Positions 1 through 8,347 are shown, counted from the stretch's first letter. The stretch: 64,000 nt of DNA from JANNOG01 sp964516515 (GCA_964516515.1 CAZEYA010000002.1:5454-69453), one strand, 5' to 3'. Numbers and translations are program-made. Notes: generated by a model from the sequence alone, not told the origin.

Positions 1-1
1 C

Positions 2-163
2 GCGTGGGAGGCCTTGCGCATCCTGCTCGATTTACCACTGGGCCTGGCCAACCAGGTCCGTGAGCTCGACATCTTCTCGCTGGAGTGGCGGGTACGAGAG
101 ATCAGCCCGCGCGACGGCTGCCCCCGCTGCCCGGACCGCGCGCTGGACCATGGCCGGATCTAG
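2..163 (+). CDS. C-terminal end of a probable ThiF/MoeB (E1-like) adenylyltransferase, cut by the window edge
   Basis: An open frame runs from the window edge to a TAG at 161-163 and gives 53 residues. The tail contains ISPRDGCPRC, a Cys-x-x-Cys close to the C-terminus, as in the zinc-binding end of ThiF/MoeB/E1-like enzymes, which adenylate a C-terminal carboxylate. The gene ends 6 bases before the ABC exporter start, so the two are probably cotranscribed; an E1-like enzyme next to an ABC exporter would suit a small modified-peptide locus such as microcin C7-type or TOMM clusters. Only the tail is visible, so this assignment is tentative. Confidence 0.45.
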   Translation, partial: AWEALRILLDLPLGLANQVRELDIFSLEWRVREISPRDGCPRCPDRALDHGRI

Positions 164-169
164 GCGGGG

Positions 170-2005
170 GTGAACGTGGTGACAGACCGCGAGCCCGGGG
201 CGACCCCGGGCCCGGACAGCAGAGCCGGCTGGAGCCGGCGGGCGCGCATCCTCGTCGAGCCCCTCTTCACTCATCGGATCGACCTTGCTGTCCTCGCCGG
301 CATCAGTCTTGCCAGCGCGGCAGCCGCCTTGGCTCAGCCCGTCGTGGTCAACATCATCGTCGGCGACGTTTCGAACGGGCAGGGCGTGGGTCCGTTGGCC
401 TGGCTACTGCCCGCACTTTTCCTCATGGGCGCGCTGCTGCGCTCGGTCGAGGAGTACCGCTTGCAGTCCATGGCCGAGGACGTGGTCCTGGCCGTCCGGC
501 GCCGCCTGGTCGAACACGTGCTGCGGCTGCGGATCGCGGAGTTCGATCAGCACCGGACGGGGGACCTCGTCGCCCGCCTCACGGCAGACGCCGGCGCCAT
601 CCGGAATGCACTGGTGCACGGGCTCTCCTCCGCGCTTAGTGGCACCTTCGTATTCGTGGGGGCACTCATCGGCATGCTGATCGTCGATCCCCTCCTGCTG
701 GTGGTGACAGTTGCCGTCATCACTGGAGCGACGCTGGCCGTTCTCGCTTTCGCTGGTCGCGTATCCCGCGCCAGTGCCGCTGTCCAGTCACTCGTCGGTC
801 GCGTCGCCGCCATGTTGACTCGTTCGCTGGATGCCCTGCGGACAGTGCGGGCAGCGAATGCTACCGAGCGCGAAACGACCGCGCTGGTCGCACAGTGTGA
901 GGACTCCCATGCCGCCGGGCTGAGACTGGCGCGCGCGCTCGCCCTCATCGCGCCTGCTTCCACCGTCACGATCCAGGTGTGCGCCGTCGCGATCATCGGT
1001 GTCGGGGGACTGCGGGTGGCCGCGGGGCAGTTGTCGGTCGCGGATCTCGCGACCTTCCTGCTCCTGCTCTTCTTTCTCCTGGTCCCCCTGACGCAGGCTT
1101 TCGGCAGCATCAGTGCGGTGGGCACGGCCGTCGGCGCTGCCGGACGTATCGCCGAGATCCTCGATCTGCCCCTGGAGAACGGGCGGCCTCCCGTTCAACG
1201 TGACCCGGTACCGCGTGGCCCCGGGTCCGACGACATCGCCGTCGCATTTGACGACGTCCATTTCTCGTACCCGGGAGCGATGTCTGACGGCCAGATGGCG
1301 ACCCGCCCTTCTGGACCTGCCGCGCTCTGCGGGATCTCCTTCGATCTGCCGCGGGGAACGCGACTGGCGATCGTCGGTCCCTCGGGTGCGGGCAAGACAA
1401 CGGTGCTCAGCCTGCTCGAGCGGTTCTACGAGCTCGACCGCGGTGTCATCCGCGTCGACGGCGTGGACATCCGGCAGTTCGATCACCGGGAGCTGCGGAG
1501 TCGCATCGGATACGTCGAACAGGGGGCGCCGGTGCTCGCTGGGACGTTGCGGGACAACCTTCTCCTCGCGTCACCGCACATGTCGGACGACGAGTGCGAG
1601 GCTGCGCTCGACGCGGTGGGTCTGTGGGCGCTGCGTTCACGCGGGACGTACTGGCTCGACCTCGATGTCGGTGAACGCGGCATCACACTGTCGGGTGGCG
1701 AGCGACAGCGGCTGGCCCTCGCCCGCGCCCTTCTCGGACGACCCCCCATCCTGCTCCTGGACGAATCCACCTCCAGCTTGGACAGTCGCAGTGAGAAGTT
1801 CGTAGGCCGAGCCGTCTCCCGGGCGACGACCGGGTGCACGGTGATCATCGTGGCCCACCGCCTGGCGACGGTCGTCGACTCCGACGCCATCCTCGTCCTC
1901 GATGAGGGTCGTGCTGTGGCCTACGGCACGCACGATGACCTCCTGAAGACGACGGCCCTGTACCGGCAGCTCGCCGAGCATCAACTTATCGCCAGCTTCG
2001 CGTAG
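170..2005 (+). CDS. ABC exporter, fused transmembrane and ATPase domains
   Basis: A 611-residue half-transporter of the MsbA/LmrA/peptide-exporter type that probably works as a homodimer in the inner membrane. Residues about 30-330 hold the six-helix transmembrane domain. The ATPase domain follows: Walker A GPSGAGKTT at 403-411, signature LSGGERQ at 507-513, Walker B ILLLDE at 527-532, D-loop SSLD and switch His in VAHRL. The GTG at 170 gives the full domain; a GTG at 179 is also possible. No N-terminal peptidase (C39) domain is present, so it does not trim a leader itself. The substrate cannot be told from sequence; the upstream E1-like tail suggests a modified peptide, which is inference. 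Confidence 0.9.
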   Translation: MNVVTDREPGATPGPDSRAGWSRRARILVEPLFTHRIDLAVLAGISLASAAAALAQPVVVNIIVGDVSNGQGVGPLAWLLPALFLMGALLRSVEEYRLQSMAEDVVLAVRRRLVEHVLRLRIAEFDQHRTGDLVARLTADAGAIRNALVHGLSSALSGTFVFVGALIGMLIVDPLLLVVTVAVITGATLAVLAFAGRVSRASAAVQSLVGRVAAMLTRSLDALRTVRAANATERETTALVAQCEDSHAAGLRLARALALIAPASTVTIQVCAVAIIGVGGLRVAAGQLSVADLATFLLLLFFLLVPLTQAFGSISAVGTAVGAAGRIAEILDLPLENGRPPVQRDPVPRGPGSDDIAVAFDDVHFSYPGAMSDGQMATRPSGPAALCGISFDLPRGTRLAIVGPSGAGKTTVLSLLERFYELDRGVIRVDGVDIRQFDHRELRSRIGYVEQGAPVLAGTLRDNLLLASPHMSDDECEAALDAVGLWALRSRGTYWLDLDVGERGITLSGGERQRLALARALLGRPPILLLDESTSSLDSRSEKFVGRAVSRATTGCTVIIVAHRLATVVDSDAILVLDEGRAVAYGTHDDLLKTTALYRQLAEHQLIASFA

Positions 2006-2068
2006 ACACATCGCGGGTCGCGGCATGTCGACTTCACACTCGGACGGCCTCACTCGTCTGATGAGAGT

Positions 2069-2839
2069 ATGGATTTGACCGAACCCGTGACATCGACGGC
2101 CATGACCACCCTGATCGACGAGCGGGGGGAGCACACCCGCGGATTGACCATCTTGCGCCGGGCGGCAGACGTGGCCCTGACAGCAGGATCGAGGGGCGCC
2201 GTGCGGTTGAACACGGACGCCCGCGTCGAGGAGACCGGCCTCGAGCTGCGGTGGAGCGAGGCCTACGTCGTGGACACGGCGGGAGGGGCGCTGAGCGTCG
2301 TCAAGGCACAGATCCCCGCAGACCGGATCGCTGCGCTGCGGGCCGGTCGCCCGCTGCGGTGGCCGGCGCCGTCCGCCCGGCCGTCCACCAGAGCCATCGC
2401 GGGCGTCATCGCCCAGTTGGCCCGAACCGGTGGGCCGGCCGCGGCCGAACCCGTCGACGTGGTGGCCCGTTACATCGAGGAGTTCAAGAACCAGTCACGC
2501 TTCACCGTCTTCCCAAAACTGTTTGGCCCCGACTTCCGCCACCACTTCGATTTTCCCGGCCGGGGACCCGGGTTCGAGTCCTTCATGAGCGTCGGCCGGG
2601 ACCTGCTCGGTTCGTTCAAGGAGTTGCACGTCACCGTGGATGACCTGTTCGGCGAAGGGGAGCTGGTGGTCGAGAGCAACACGGTCCACGCCGTACACCG
2701 GGGCGACTTCGCCGGCGTCGCGGGCACCGGCCGCCCGGTGACGTGGACGGAGATCCACTTCTACCGGGTAGTGGCCGGCCGCATCGTCGAGAACTGGCCG
2801 ACCGTGGACGTCGAACGGCTCGTCGGGTCGCTCGGGTGA
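2069..2839 (+). CDS. SnoaL-like (NTF2-fold) protein with unknown N-terminal domain
   Basis: 256 residues. The C-terminal half (about 128-256) reads as a SnoaL-like cone fold: VVARYIEEFKN, then FRHHFDFPGRGPGFESF, ending in TWTEIHFYRVVAGRIVENW. The first 125 residues match nothing I recognise; an ATG at 2102 is an alternative start. The stop overlaps the GTG of the ECF sigma gene by 4 bases, so the two are translationally coupled. SnoaL-like domains are known as fused C-terminal modulators in ECF41-type sigma factors, and a regulatory role towards the sigma factor is a reasonable inference. A second, decayed copy of the C-terminal half lies at 4659-5065. Confidence 0.7.
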   Translation: MDLTEPVTSTAMTTLIDERGEHTRGLTILRRAADVALTAGSRGAVRLNTDARVEETGLELRWSEAYVVDTAGGALSVVKAQIPADRIAALRAGRPLRWPAPSARPSTRAIAGVIAQLARTGGPAAAEPVDVVARYIEEFKNQSRFTVFPKLFGPDFRHHFDFPGRGPGFESFMSVGRDLLGSFKELHVTVDDLFGEGELVVESNTVHAVHRGDFAGVAGTGRPVTWTEIHFYRVVAGRIVENWPTVDVERLVGSLG

Positions 2840-3456
2840 GCCTGGCCCAGGATCGGCATGTCGACGACCTTGCCCTGGTGGCCCGCTGCCTGGACGCCCG
2901 GTTCGAGGCATGGGAGGAACTGATCCGCCGGTTGCAGCGGCCGGTGTACACCCTCGTCGTGCGGTTCGTCTGGTCCGTCCACGACGCCGAGGACGTGACG
3001 CAGGAGGTGCTGCTGAAGGTGGTCACAGTGCTGCACTCCTATCGCGGTGAGGCCGCGTTGACCACGTGGGCCTACCGCATCGCCAGCCGGCACCTGATCG
3101 ACCTGGCCCGCCGCCCGAGCGAGGCGCTGACGTTTGACGAGGGCCGCGAGCACCTACTGGTGGGCCTGGCGGAGCCGGAATGGGCTGGTCCAGAGGCCAC
3201 CGCACTGGCCGGGGAAGTCAAGATCGGGTGCTCTACGGCCGTGCTGGACCTGCCGGGACCCGACGCCGCCTGGGTGCTCGACGTGGATCCCACCGTGCAC
3301 CGCAAGCGGCCGGTCCGGGGCCAGGCGCGGCGGCTGGTGGCCGACCTCGACACCCTCGGCGACGACCTGGCGATCATGCGCAGCAACCCCGACCTCGACC
3401 CTGTCAATTCGGTGCTGACCCGGCTGCGGGAGCTGGTGACCACGGGTGGTCTGTGA
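2836..3456 (+). CDS. ECF-type RNA polymerase sigma factor, region 4 apparently shortened
   Basis: 206 residues from the GTG at 2836, which overlaps the preceding stop. Region 2 is well kept: VHDAEDVTQEVLLKVV followed by TTWAYRIASRHLIDLARR. Region 4 looks damaged. After EVKIGCSTAVL the sequence jumps to DLPGPDAAWVLDVDP and RKR, without the helix that relatives carry between these blocks, and after RKR it jumps again to a tail ending in LRELVTTGGL. Relatives as I remember them are nearer 300 residues. It may be a crippled sigma factor. A near-identical tail recurs at 5132-5243 in the decayed second copy. Confidence 0.7.
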   Translation: MSLAQDRHVDDLALVARCLDARFEAWEELIRRLQRPVYTLVVRFVWSVHDAEDVTQEVLLKVVTVLHSYRGEAALTTWAYRIASRHLIDLARRPSEALTFDEGREHLLVGLAEPEWAGPEATALAGEVKIGCSTAVLDLPGPDAAWVLDVDPTVHRKRPVRGQARRLVADLDTLGDDLAIMRSNPDLDPVNSVLTRLRELVTTGGL

Positions 3457-3526
3457 CGAAGAGACCAAGGTGGCGGGCTGTGGGGGATAGCCAACACAGT
3501 GGTCGATTCGGCCAAGCGCTGCGCAC

Positions 3527-3860
3527 TTAGCCGGGTCCGTCCGTGCCAGCCCGCGCGTCAGCTGTAGGTGGATCCAGCAGGCGAGCCAGATGGTCGACCA
3601 GGTTGATCAAATCGTCGAGGCCAGCCAGGTTGTCCAGCACTAGGGCGTCGTCGACATCGGCGTACCGGTGCACCAGGACGTTCCGAAATCCCGCGGCCCC
3701 CGCCAGCCGTCGGCCCAGTCCCGGGTCGATCGACCCGCCACGACCCAGGGCGACGAAGGCGTCGGCGTTCGACGACGGCACTGGGCCGCCTTCGGTCGCC
3801 AGGACGATGTCAGCAAGGAAGGTCGCTGCGCCACCGTATGGCTTGGGCGGTGATCTGTTG
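3527..3860 (-). pseudogene. Fragment of a HepT-type (HEPN/DUF86) ribonuclease toxin
   Basis: The frame codes for DIVLATEGG, then SSNADAFVALGRGG and GFRNVLVHRYADVDDA. The last segment holds the Rx4HxY motif (R, four residues, H, one, Y) of the HepT toxin of HepT/MntA systems. The N-terminal third of the usual 130-140 residues is missing. The open frame begins directly after the TGA of the Uma2 gene at 3861-3863 and is in the same frame as it, so the fragment is abutted to the end of that gene. The only usable start is a GTG at 3781 (84 residues). No MntA-type antitoxin is adjacent. I read it as a remnant. Confidence 0.55.
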
Positions 3861-4448
3861 TCAGCTGTAGCTGCCCAGATCCGTGACCGTGAGCGCCACC
3901 CACGGCAGTGCGGGGTCGCTCACCACGTCGTCACCTCCACTGCGGTGGGTGCCGATGCGCTGGTATGCGCCGTTGATGAGGTGATGCACGGTCACCCTGG
4001 TCTCTGGCGCCAGTTCGACGAGCCAGAAGGACGCAATGCCGGCTAGGGCGAACTCCCGTGGCTTCTCCCGGTGGTCCGCCGTGGCAGTGCTGGGGCTGAC
4101 CACCTCGACCGCCAGCACGACGTCTACGGCCGGTGTACTGGTGACGTCCCAGGTCTGCCCGGGCGTCACCCGGGCGACGACGACATCGGGGATGCGGGCG
4201 GCGACGGGGACAGTTGACAGCACGACGATCTCCTCCTCCAGCACCCGCATATCGCCGGGCGCGCAGGCGCGCAAAGCAGCGGCGATGAGACTCTGGATGT
4301 TGCGGTGTCGTTGCGTGGCACGGGTCATCGGTCGCAGCACCCCGTCGATGATCTCGGCCCTGGTGTCCTCCGGAAGGGCGAGGTACTCGGCCAGAGACAG
4401 CGGTGTCCCAGCGTCGATCACCGACCCTGGGCGTTCGAGCAGCATCAT
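3861..4448 (-). CDS. Uma2 family (DUF820) putative endonuclease
   Basis: 195 residues. The start is set by an AAGGAGG five bases before the ATG at 4448; the frame is open further upstream but has no better site. It has the PD-(D/E)xK-like layout of Uma2 proteins: IPDVVVAR (Asp88), VEVVSPST (Glu115) and a Lys at 129. These proteins resemble restriction-type nucleases, but their biological role is unsettled, and they often occur alone as here. It lies between the two SnoaL/sigma copies and is followed in frame by a HepT toxin fragment, which suggests an accessory insertion. Confidence 0.8.
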   Translation of the reverse strand: MMLLERPGSVIDAGTPLSLAEYLALPEDTRAEIIDGVLRPMTRATQRHRNIQSLIAAALRACAPGDMRVLEEEIVVLSTVPVAARIPDVVVARVTPGQTWDVTSTPAVDVVLAVEVVSPSTATADHREKPREFALAGIASFWLVELAPETRVTVHHLINGAYQRIGTHRSGGDDVVSDPALPWVALTVTDLGSYS

Positions 4449-4543
4449 GCGCGCCTCCTTCGTCATCTCCAGTGTAGGCAGCGGGCCCTGTGGACAACGG
4501 TCGCACGCTCCGCCTGTGGACGGATCCGCCGTGCGGCGAACCC

Positions 4544-4606
4544 CCTCCCTGCCGGCGAAGGGACGCCGGGAACGCGACCTCAGCGCGGGTCCGCTCGGCA
4601 GGGAGG
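4544..4606. repeat. 11-bp inverted repeat in the Uma2/SnoaL-pseudogene intergenic region
   Basis: CCTCCCTGCCG at 4544-4554 is matched by CGGCAGGGAGG at 4596-4606, with 41 bases between. The region 4449-4658 has no gene that I can support. It could form a stem in either transcript or mark an old insertion end; nothing decides between these. Confidence 0.4.
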
Positions 4607-4658
4607 ATGACGGCGGGCCCGAGTTCACACTGACACCCGCTGCTGCGCCTTACAGGGC

Positions 4659-5065
4659 ATGGACTCCTCCTCAGGCACCGTCGACGTGGTCGCGCGCTAC
4701 ATCGAGGAGTTCAAGAACAAGTCGCACTTCGCTGTCTTCCCGACGTTGTTCGCGTCCGACTTCCGTCACCACTTCGATTCCCGGGCCGTGGCCCCGGCTT
4801 CGAATTCTTCACGAGTGTGGGACGCGACCTCCTGGGATCGTTCTCGGAGTTGCACGTCACGGTGGACGACCTGTTGGGCCACGATGATCTGGTGGTCGAG
4901 AGCAACACGGTCCGCGCCGTGCACAGCGGCGCCTTCGCCGGCGTCGCCGCCACCGGACGGCCGGTCACGTGGACGGAGATCCACTCCTACCGTGTCGTGG
5001 CCGGGCGCATCGCGGAGAACTGGCCCACCGTCGACGTGGAGCGACTCGTCGGGTCCCTCGGGTGA
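4659..5065 (+). pseudogene. Decayed second copy of the SnoaL-like gene
   Basis: It repeats the C-terminal half of the gene at 2069-2839: VVARYIEEFKNKSHFAVFP, then after a frame change GPGFEFF, LHVTVDDLLG, RPVTWTEIHSYRV and ENWPTVDVERLVGSLG. Comparison of the two copies shows one base missing at about 4777-4779 (GATTTTCCC in copy 1, GATTCCC here), so the intact product is lost. The N-terminal domain of copy 1 is absent. The remaining frame from 4817 to 5065 is open and still ends next to the sigma remnant. Confidence 0.85.
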
Positions 5066-5243
5066 CCCAGGCCCAGGACCGGCATGGCGACGATCTCGCG
5101 CTGGTGGCCCGGCGCGCCGGCTGGTGGCCGACCTCGACGCCCTCGGCGACGACCTGGCGATCATGCGGAGCAATCCGGACCTGGATCCTGGCGAATCGGT
5201 GCTGGCCCGGCTGCGGGAGCTGGTGACCACCGGCGGTCTGTGA
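5062..5243 (+). pseudogene. Remnant of a second ECF sigma gene (N- and C-terminal ends only)
   Basis: The start (MTQAQDRHGDDLALVARR) matches the first residues of the sigma gene at 2836, and the end matches its last 40 or so residues, from RRLVADLD to LRELVTTGGL. Everything between, including region 2, is deleted, and the two ends lie in different frames. The GTGA overlap with the SnoaL copy upstream is kept, so the whole gene pair was duplicated before it decayed. Confidence 0.85.
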
Positions 5244-5266
5244 TCCGACGGCGGCTGCGGCCGCCG

Positions 5267-6151
5267 TCAGGTCAGGTCACGCTCCCGGTACAGCCCCTCT
5301 TGGGCGACGCTGATGGCCAGCCGGCCGTCGCGGCTGAACATCCGGGCGTTGTTGAGCCCCCGGCTGGCCGAGGCCGAGGGGCTGTGCGTCACCGACAGCA
5401 GCCAGTCGTCGGCGCGGAACGGGCGATGGAACCACATGGCATGGTCGATGCTCGCGATGGATAACCCCGAGGCCAGCCATGAGCGGCCGTGCGCGCGCAG
5501 CACCGGTTCGAGGATGCCGTAGTCGCTGGCGTACGTCGCGACCGCGGCGTGCAGCAGCGGGTCGTCGTCGATGCCGCCCGCCAGCCGCCACCACGCCATG
5601 CTGTCCGGGGCGGGCGGGTCCTGCGGTGCCAGGAAGATCGACGGTGTCACGAACCGCAGGTCGAGCGGCTGGCTGTACGCCCAGTGTCGGGCGTTGTCAT
5701 GGTCGATCTCGCCGTACAGGTCGGCCATCGAGGGCAGGCTCAGCGGATCCGGCGCCGCCGGCATGGCATCCGCGTGCTCGACGCCGTCAGCGGCCACCTG
5801 GAACGACGCGATCATCGACAGGATCGGCACCTCGTCCTGCAGCGCGTGCACCCGGCGGGCCGAGAGCGACCGGCCGTCCCGCAGTCGCTCCACCGCGAGC
5901 ACGATCGGCTGGTCCAGGTCACCAGGTCGCAGGAAGTACCCGTGCAGCGAGTGCGGCAACCGTTCGGCTGCCACTGTCCGGCCGGCCGCCATGAGCGCCT
6001 GCCCCAGCACCTGGCCACCGAAGACCCGCGGCGCGGTGTGACGCTCGCTGCGCGCGACGAAGGTGTCCGCGGCGTCGCCGGGCTTGACGTCCAGCAGATC
6101 CAGCAGCGCGGTGGTGCGCTCGACAGCTCGGGGCAGCGTCGACTCGGTCAT
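5267..6151 (-). CDS. tesB: Acyl-CoA thioesterase II
   Basis: 294 residues forming a double hot-dog fold that hydrolyses acyl-CoA to free fatty acid and CoA in the cytoplasm. Typical blocks are RVFGGQVLGQAL near the N-terminus, HGYFLRPGD, IDHAMWFHRPF (the catalytic Asp region) and ISVAQEGLYR near the end, holding the catalytic Gln. Length agrees with the E. coli TesB family (about 285). The ATG at 6151 overlaps a perfect palindrome at 6151-6164. The gene is divergent from another hot-dog protein, with 49 bases between them. Confidence 0.93.
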   Translation of the reverse strand: MTESTLPRAVERTTALLDLLDVKPGDAADTFVARSERHTAPRVFGGQVLGQALMAAGRTVAAERLPHSLHGYFLRPGDLDQPIVLAVERLRDGRSLSARRVHALQDEVPILSMIASFQVAADGVEHADAMPAAPDPLSLPSMADLYGEIDHDNARHWAYSQPLDLRFVTPSIFLAPQDPPAPDSMAWWRLAGGIDDDPLLHAAVATYASDYGILEPVLRAHGRSWLASGLSIASIDHAMWFHRPFRADDWLLSVTHSPSASASRGLNNARMFSRDGRLAISVAQEGLYRERDLT

Positions 6152-6164
6152 TACCGAACGGTAA
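6151..6164. promoter_or_regulatory. Palindromic operator candidate at the tesB start
   Basis: TTACCGAACGGTAA is an inverted repeat of TTACCG with a 2-base centre. It begins on the first base of the tesB start codon and lies in the short divergent region shared with the second thioesterase gene. The shape fits a TetR-type fatty-acid regulator site; which protein binds is unknown. Confidence 0.5.
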
Positions 6165-6200
6165 CCGAGATCGGGCCGGCGACGATCGGACCATGGCAGC

Positions 6201-6653
6201 ATGCCCGTCATGCCTGGCCCGCTCACCGTTCGCGTCGCGCTGCGCTGGTCGGACATGGACGTGTACGGGCACGTCAACAACACTGAATTCCTCCGGCTGC
6301 TCGAACAGGCACGGGTGCAGGCGCTGCCGTTGCGGCGCGAGCCCGGCGTCACCGGCTTCCTCGTGGTCCGTAACGAGATCGAGTACCTGCGGCCGCTGCC
6401 GTACCAGGACGAGCCGGTGAGCGTGGTGATGTGGTGTACGGCGCTTCGCGGTGCCGACTTCGACCTCGGCTACGAGGTCGTGACCGACCCGGGCGCAGCC
6501 GCGACGGTCCACGCGATCGCCGCGACCACCCTCGTGGCCTACGACTTCCCGACCGAACGGCCGCGCCGGCTCACCACGGACGAGCGCGAACACCTGGCCG
6601 CGATCAGCGGCCCGCCCATCGAGTTCAGGAGGAGACGCCCAACCACACCGTGA
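6201..6653 (+). CDS. Acyl-CoA thioesterase of the 4-hydroxybenzoyl-CoA thioesterase type (single hot-dog)
   Basis: 150 residues (147 if the ATG at 6210 is used). The N-terminal block WSDMDVYGHVNNTEFLRLLE contains the D-x-x-G-H-V-N-N signature of the YbgC/FadM-like group, whose Asp acts in catalysis. EIEYLRPLPYQDE and a hydrophobic strand follow as expected. It probably hydrolyses short- or medium-chain acyl-CoA in the cytoplasm. It is divergent from tesB and its 3-prime end overlaps the convergent alpha-glucosidase gene by 29 bases. Confidence 0.85.
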   Translation: MPVMPGPLTVRVALRWSDMDVYGHVNNTEFLRLLEQARVQALPLRREPGVTGFLVVRNEIEYLRPLPYQDEPVSVVMWCTALRGADFDLGYEVVTDPGAAATVHAIAATTLVAYDFPTERPRRLTTDEREHLAAISGPPIEFRRRRPTTP

Positions 6654-8310
6654 CGTCGGTGGGGACGGCGAGGCCGGCGTCGGTGTGGATCAGCTCCGCG
6701 CTGGCCACCAGCACAGTGGCGCCGTCCGGCACGGCCACCGGCTGCTCACCCAGGTTGGCGATCACCAGCACCCCACCCGGGCGGTGCAGCGCGATCGTCT
6801 CGAACGAGTCGTATCCCTCCGCCCACGTGAGCTCGCCGAGCCCCAGGCCGAGGCTGCGACGCAACTCCAGCGCCGTCCGGTACAGCTCCAGCGTCGACCC
6901 GTCGACCCCGGTCTGCGCCGCGCGCGACAGCGCCGCCCACTGCGCAGGCTGCGGCAGCCACGAGGTCTCAGCCGGACCGAAGCCGTACGAGGGCGCGTCG
7001 CCATGCCATGGGATCGGTACCCGGCAGCCATCGCGGCCCACCATCTCACCGCCGGTCCGGACGTACGTCGGGTCCTGGCGCCGTTCGTCGGGCAGCGTCG
7101 TGTGCTCGGGCAGCCCCAGCTCCTCGCCCTGGTAGAGGTACGCCGAGCCGGGCAAGGCCAGCATGACCAGGGTCGCCGCCCGCGCCCGCAGCAGCCCCAG
7201 CTCGGTGTTCGGCTGTGGGGAGCGGCTGCTGATACCGGCGTGGCCGGCGGCGGTGGGGTCGTGCGGCGGGTACCCGAAGCGGGTGGCGTGGCGGATCACG
7301 TCGTGGTTGCTCAGCACCCACGTCACCGGCGCACCCACCGCGCCCGACTCCTTCATCGACAGGTCGATGACCGCCCGCTGCTCCTGCGCCGCCCAGGACG
7401 TTTCCAGGTACGGAAAGTTGAAAGCCTGGTGCAGCTCGTCCGGCCGCGAATAGCGCGCCAGCCGGGAGTACGGGAAGACCCATGCCTCGGCGACAGCGAT
7501 CCTGTCACCGTCGTAGGAGTCCAGCAGCCGGCGCCACTCGCGGTAGACCTCGTGCACCTCCTCCTGGTCCCACATCGGGGGCAGTGCACCGCCCTCGTTG
7601 GCGGTCGCGAACGGGTCGTGGTGCTCGGTCGGGTAGTGCCAATCCGGCAGGTCGTCCACCTTGATGAGGCTGTGCGCGACGTCGACGCGGAAACCGTCGA
7701 CGCCGTGGTCGAGCCAGAACCGCATGACGTCCAGCACCTCCTCGTGCACCTCCCGGTTGGACCAGTTGAGGTCCGGCTGCGAGGAGTCGAACAGATGCAG
7801 GTACCACTGCCCGTGGCCGCCGTCGGCCTCGGTGACCCGGGTCCAGGCGGACCCGCCGAAGACCGAGCGCCAGTTGTTCGGCGGCTGGTCGCCCGCCGGG
7901 CCGATGCCGTCGCGGAACAGGTACCGCGCCCGCTCCCGGCTGCCCGGGGGCGAGGCGAGCGCGGCGGTGAACCAGACGTGCTCGTCCGAGGTGTGGTTGG
8001 GGACGAGATCGACGATGAGCCGCATGCCGAGCCGGTGGACCTCCTCGATCAGCGTCCTCGCGTCCGCCAGGGTGCCGAACCGGGGGTCTACCTGCCGGAA
8101 GTCGGCCACGTCGTAGCCGGCGTCGTGCATCGGCGACAGATAGAACGGCGAGAGCCAGATGGCGTCCACGCCCAGCTCGGCGAGATCACCCAGTCGCGAG
8201 GTGATGCCGGGCAGGTCGCCCATCCCGTCACCGTCGGCGTCCGCGAACGAACGGGGATAGATCTGATAGAAGACCGCGCTGCGCCACCATTCCCGACCCG
8301 ATTCGCTCAC
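6625..8310 (-). CDS. Alpha-glucosidase, GH13 family
   Basis: 561 residues, cytoplasmic, hydrolysing alpha-glucosidic bonds in maltose- or isomaltose-type oligosaccharides. The four GH13 regions are visible: DLVPNHTSDEH (101-111), DGFRVDVAH with nucleophile Asp210, AVAEAW with acid/base Glu275, and LSNHDVIRH with the transition-state Asp337. The N-terminal WWRSAVFYQIYPRSF is typical of the oligo-1,6-glucosidase/alpha-glucosidase subgroup. Preference for alpha-1,4 or alpha-1,6 bonds cannot be settled from these motifs. No transporter or regulator of sugar use is adjacent. Confidence 0.92.
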   Translation of the reverse strand: MSESGREWWRSAVFYQIYPRSFADADGDGMGDLPGITSRLGDLAELGVDAIWLSPFYLSPMHDAGYDVADFRQVDPRFGTLADARTLIEEVHRLGMRLIVDLVPNHTSDEHVWFTAALASPPGSRERARYLFRDGIGPAGDQPPNNWRSVFGGSAWTRVTEADGGHGQWYLHLFDSSQPDLNWSNREVHEEVLDVMRFWLDHGVDGFRVDVAHSLIKVDDLPDWHYPTEHHDPFATANEGGALPPMWDQEEVHEVYREWRRLLDSYDGDRIAVAEAWVFPYSRLARYSRPDELHQAFNFPYLETSWAAQEQRAVIDLSMKESGAVGAPVTWVLSNHDVIRHATRFGYPPHDPTAAGHAGISSRSPQPNTELGLLRARAATLVMLALPGSAYLYQGEELGLPEHTTLPDERRQDPTYVRTGGEMVGRDGCRVPIPWHGDAPSYGFGPAETSWLPQPAQWAALSRAAQTGVDGSTLELYRTALELRRSLGLGLGELTWAEGYDSFETIALHRPGGVLVIANLGEQPVAVPDGATVLVASAELIHTDAGLAVPTDVTVWLGVSS

Positions 8311-8347
8311 CCGGTCAGCGAACCACAGGTGCCCGCCGGATGCCCTG

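Noticed and set aside
2540..2590. tRNA-like GGGTTCGAGTCC word
   Set aside because: It lies inside the SnoaL-like coding region and no acceptor or anticodon arms can be formed around it.
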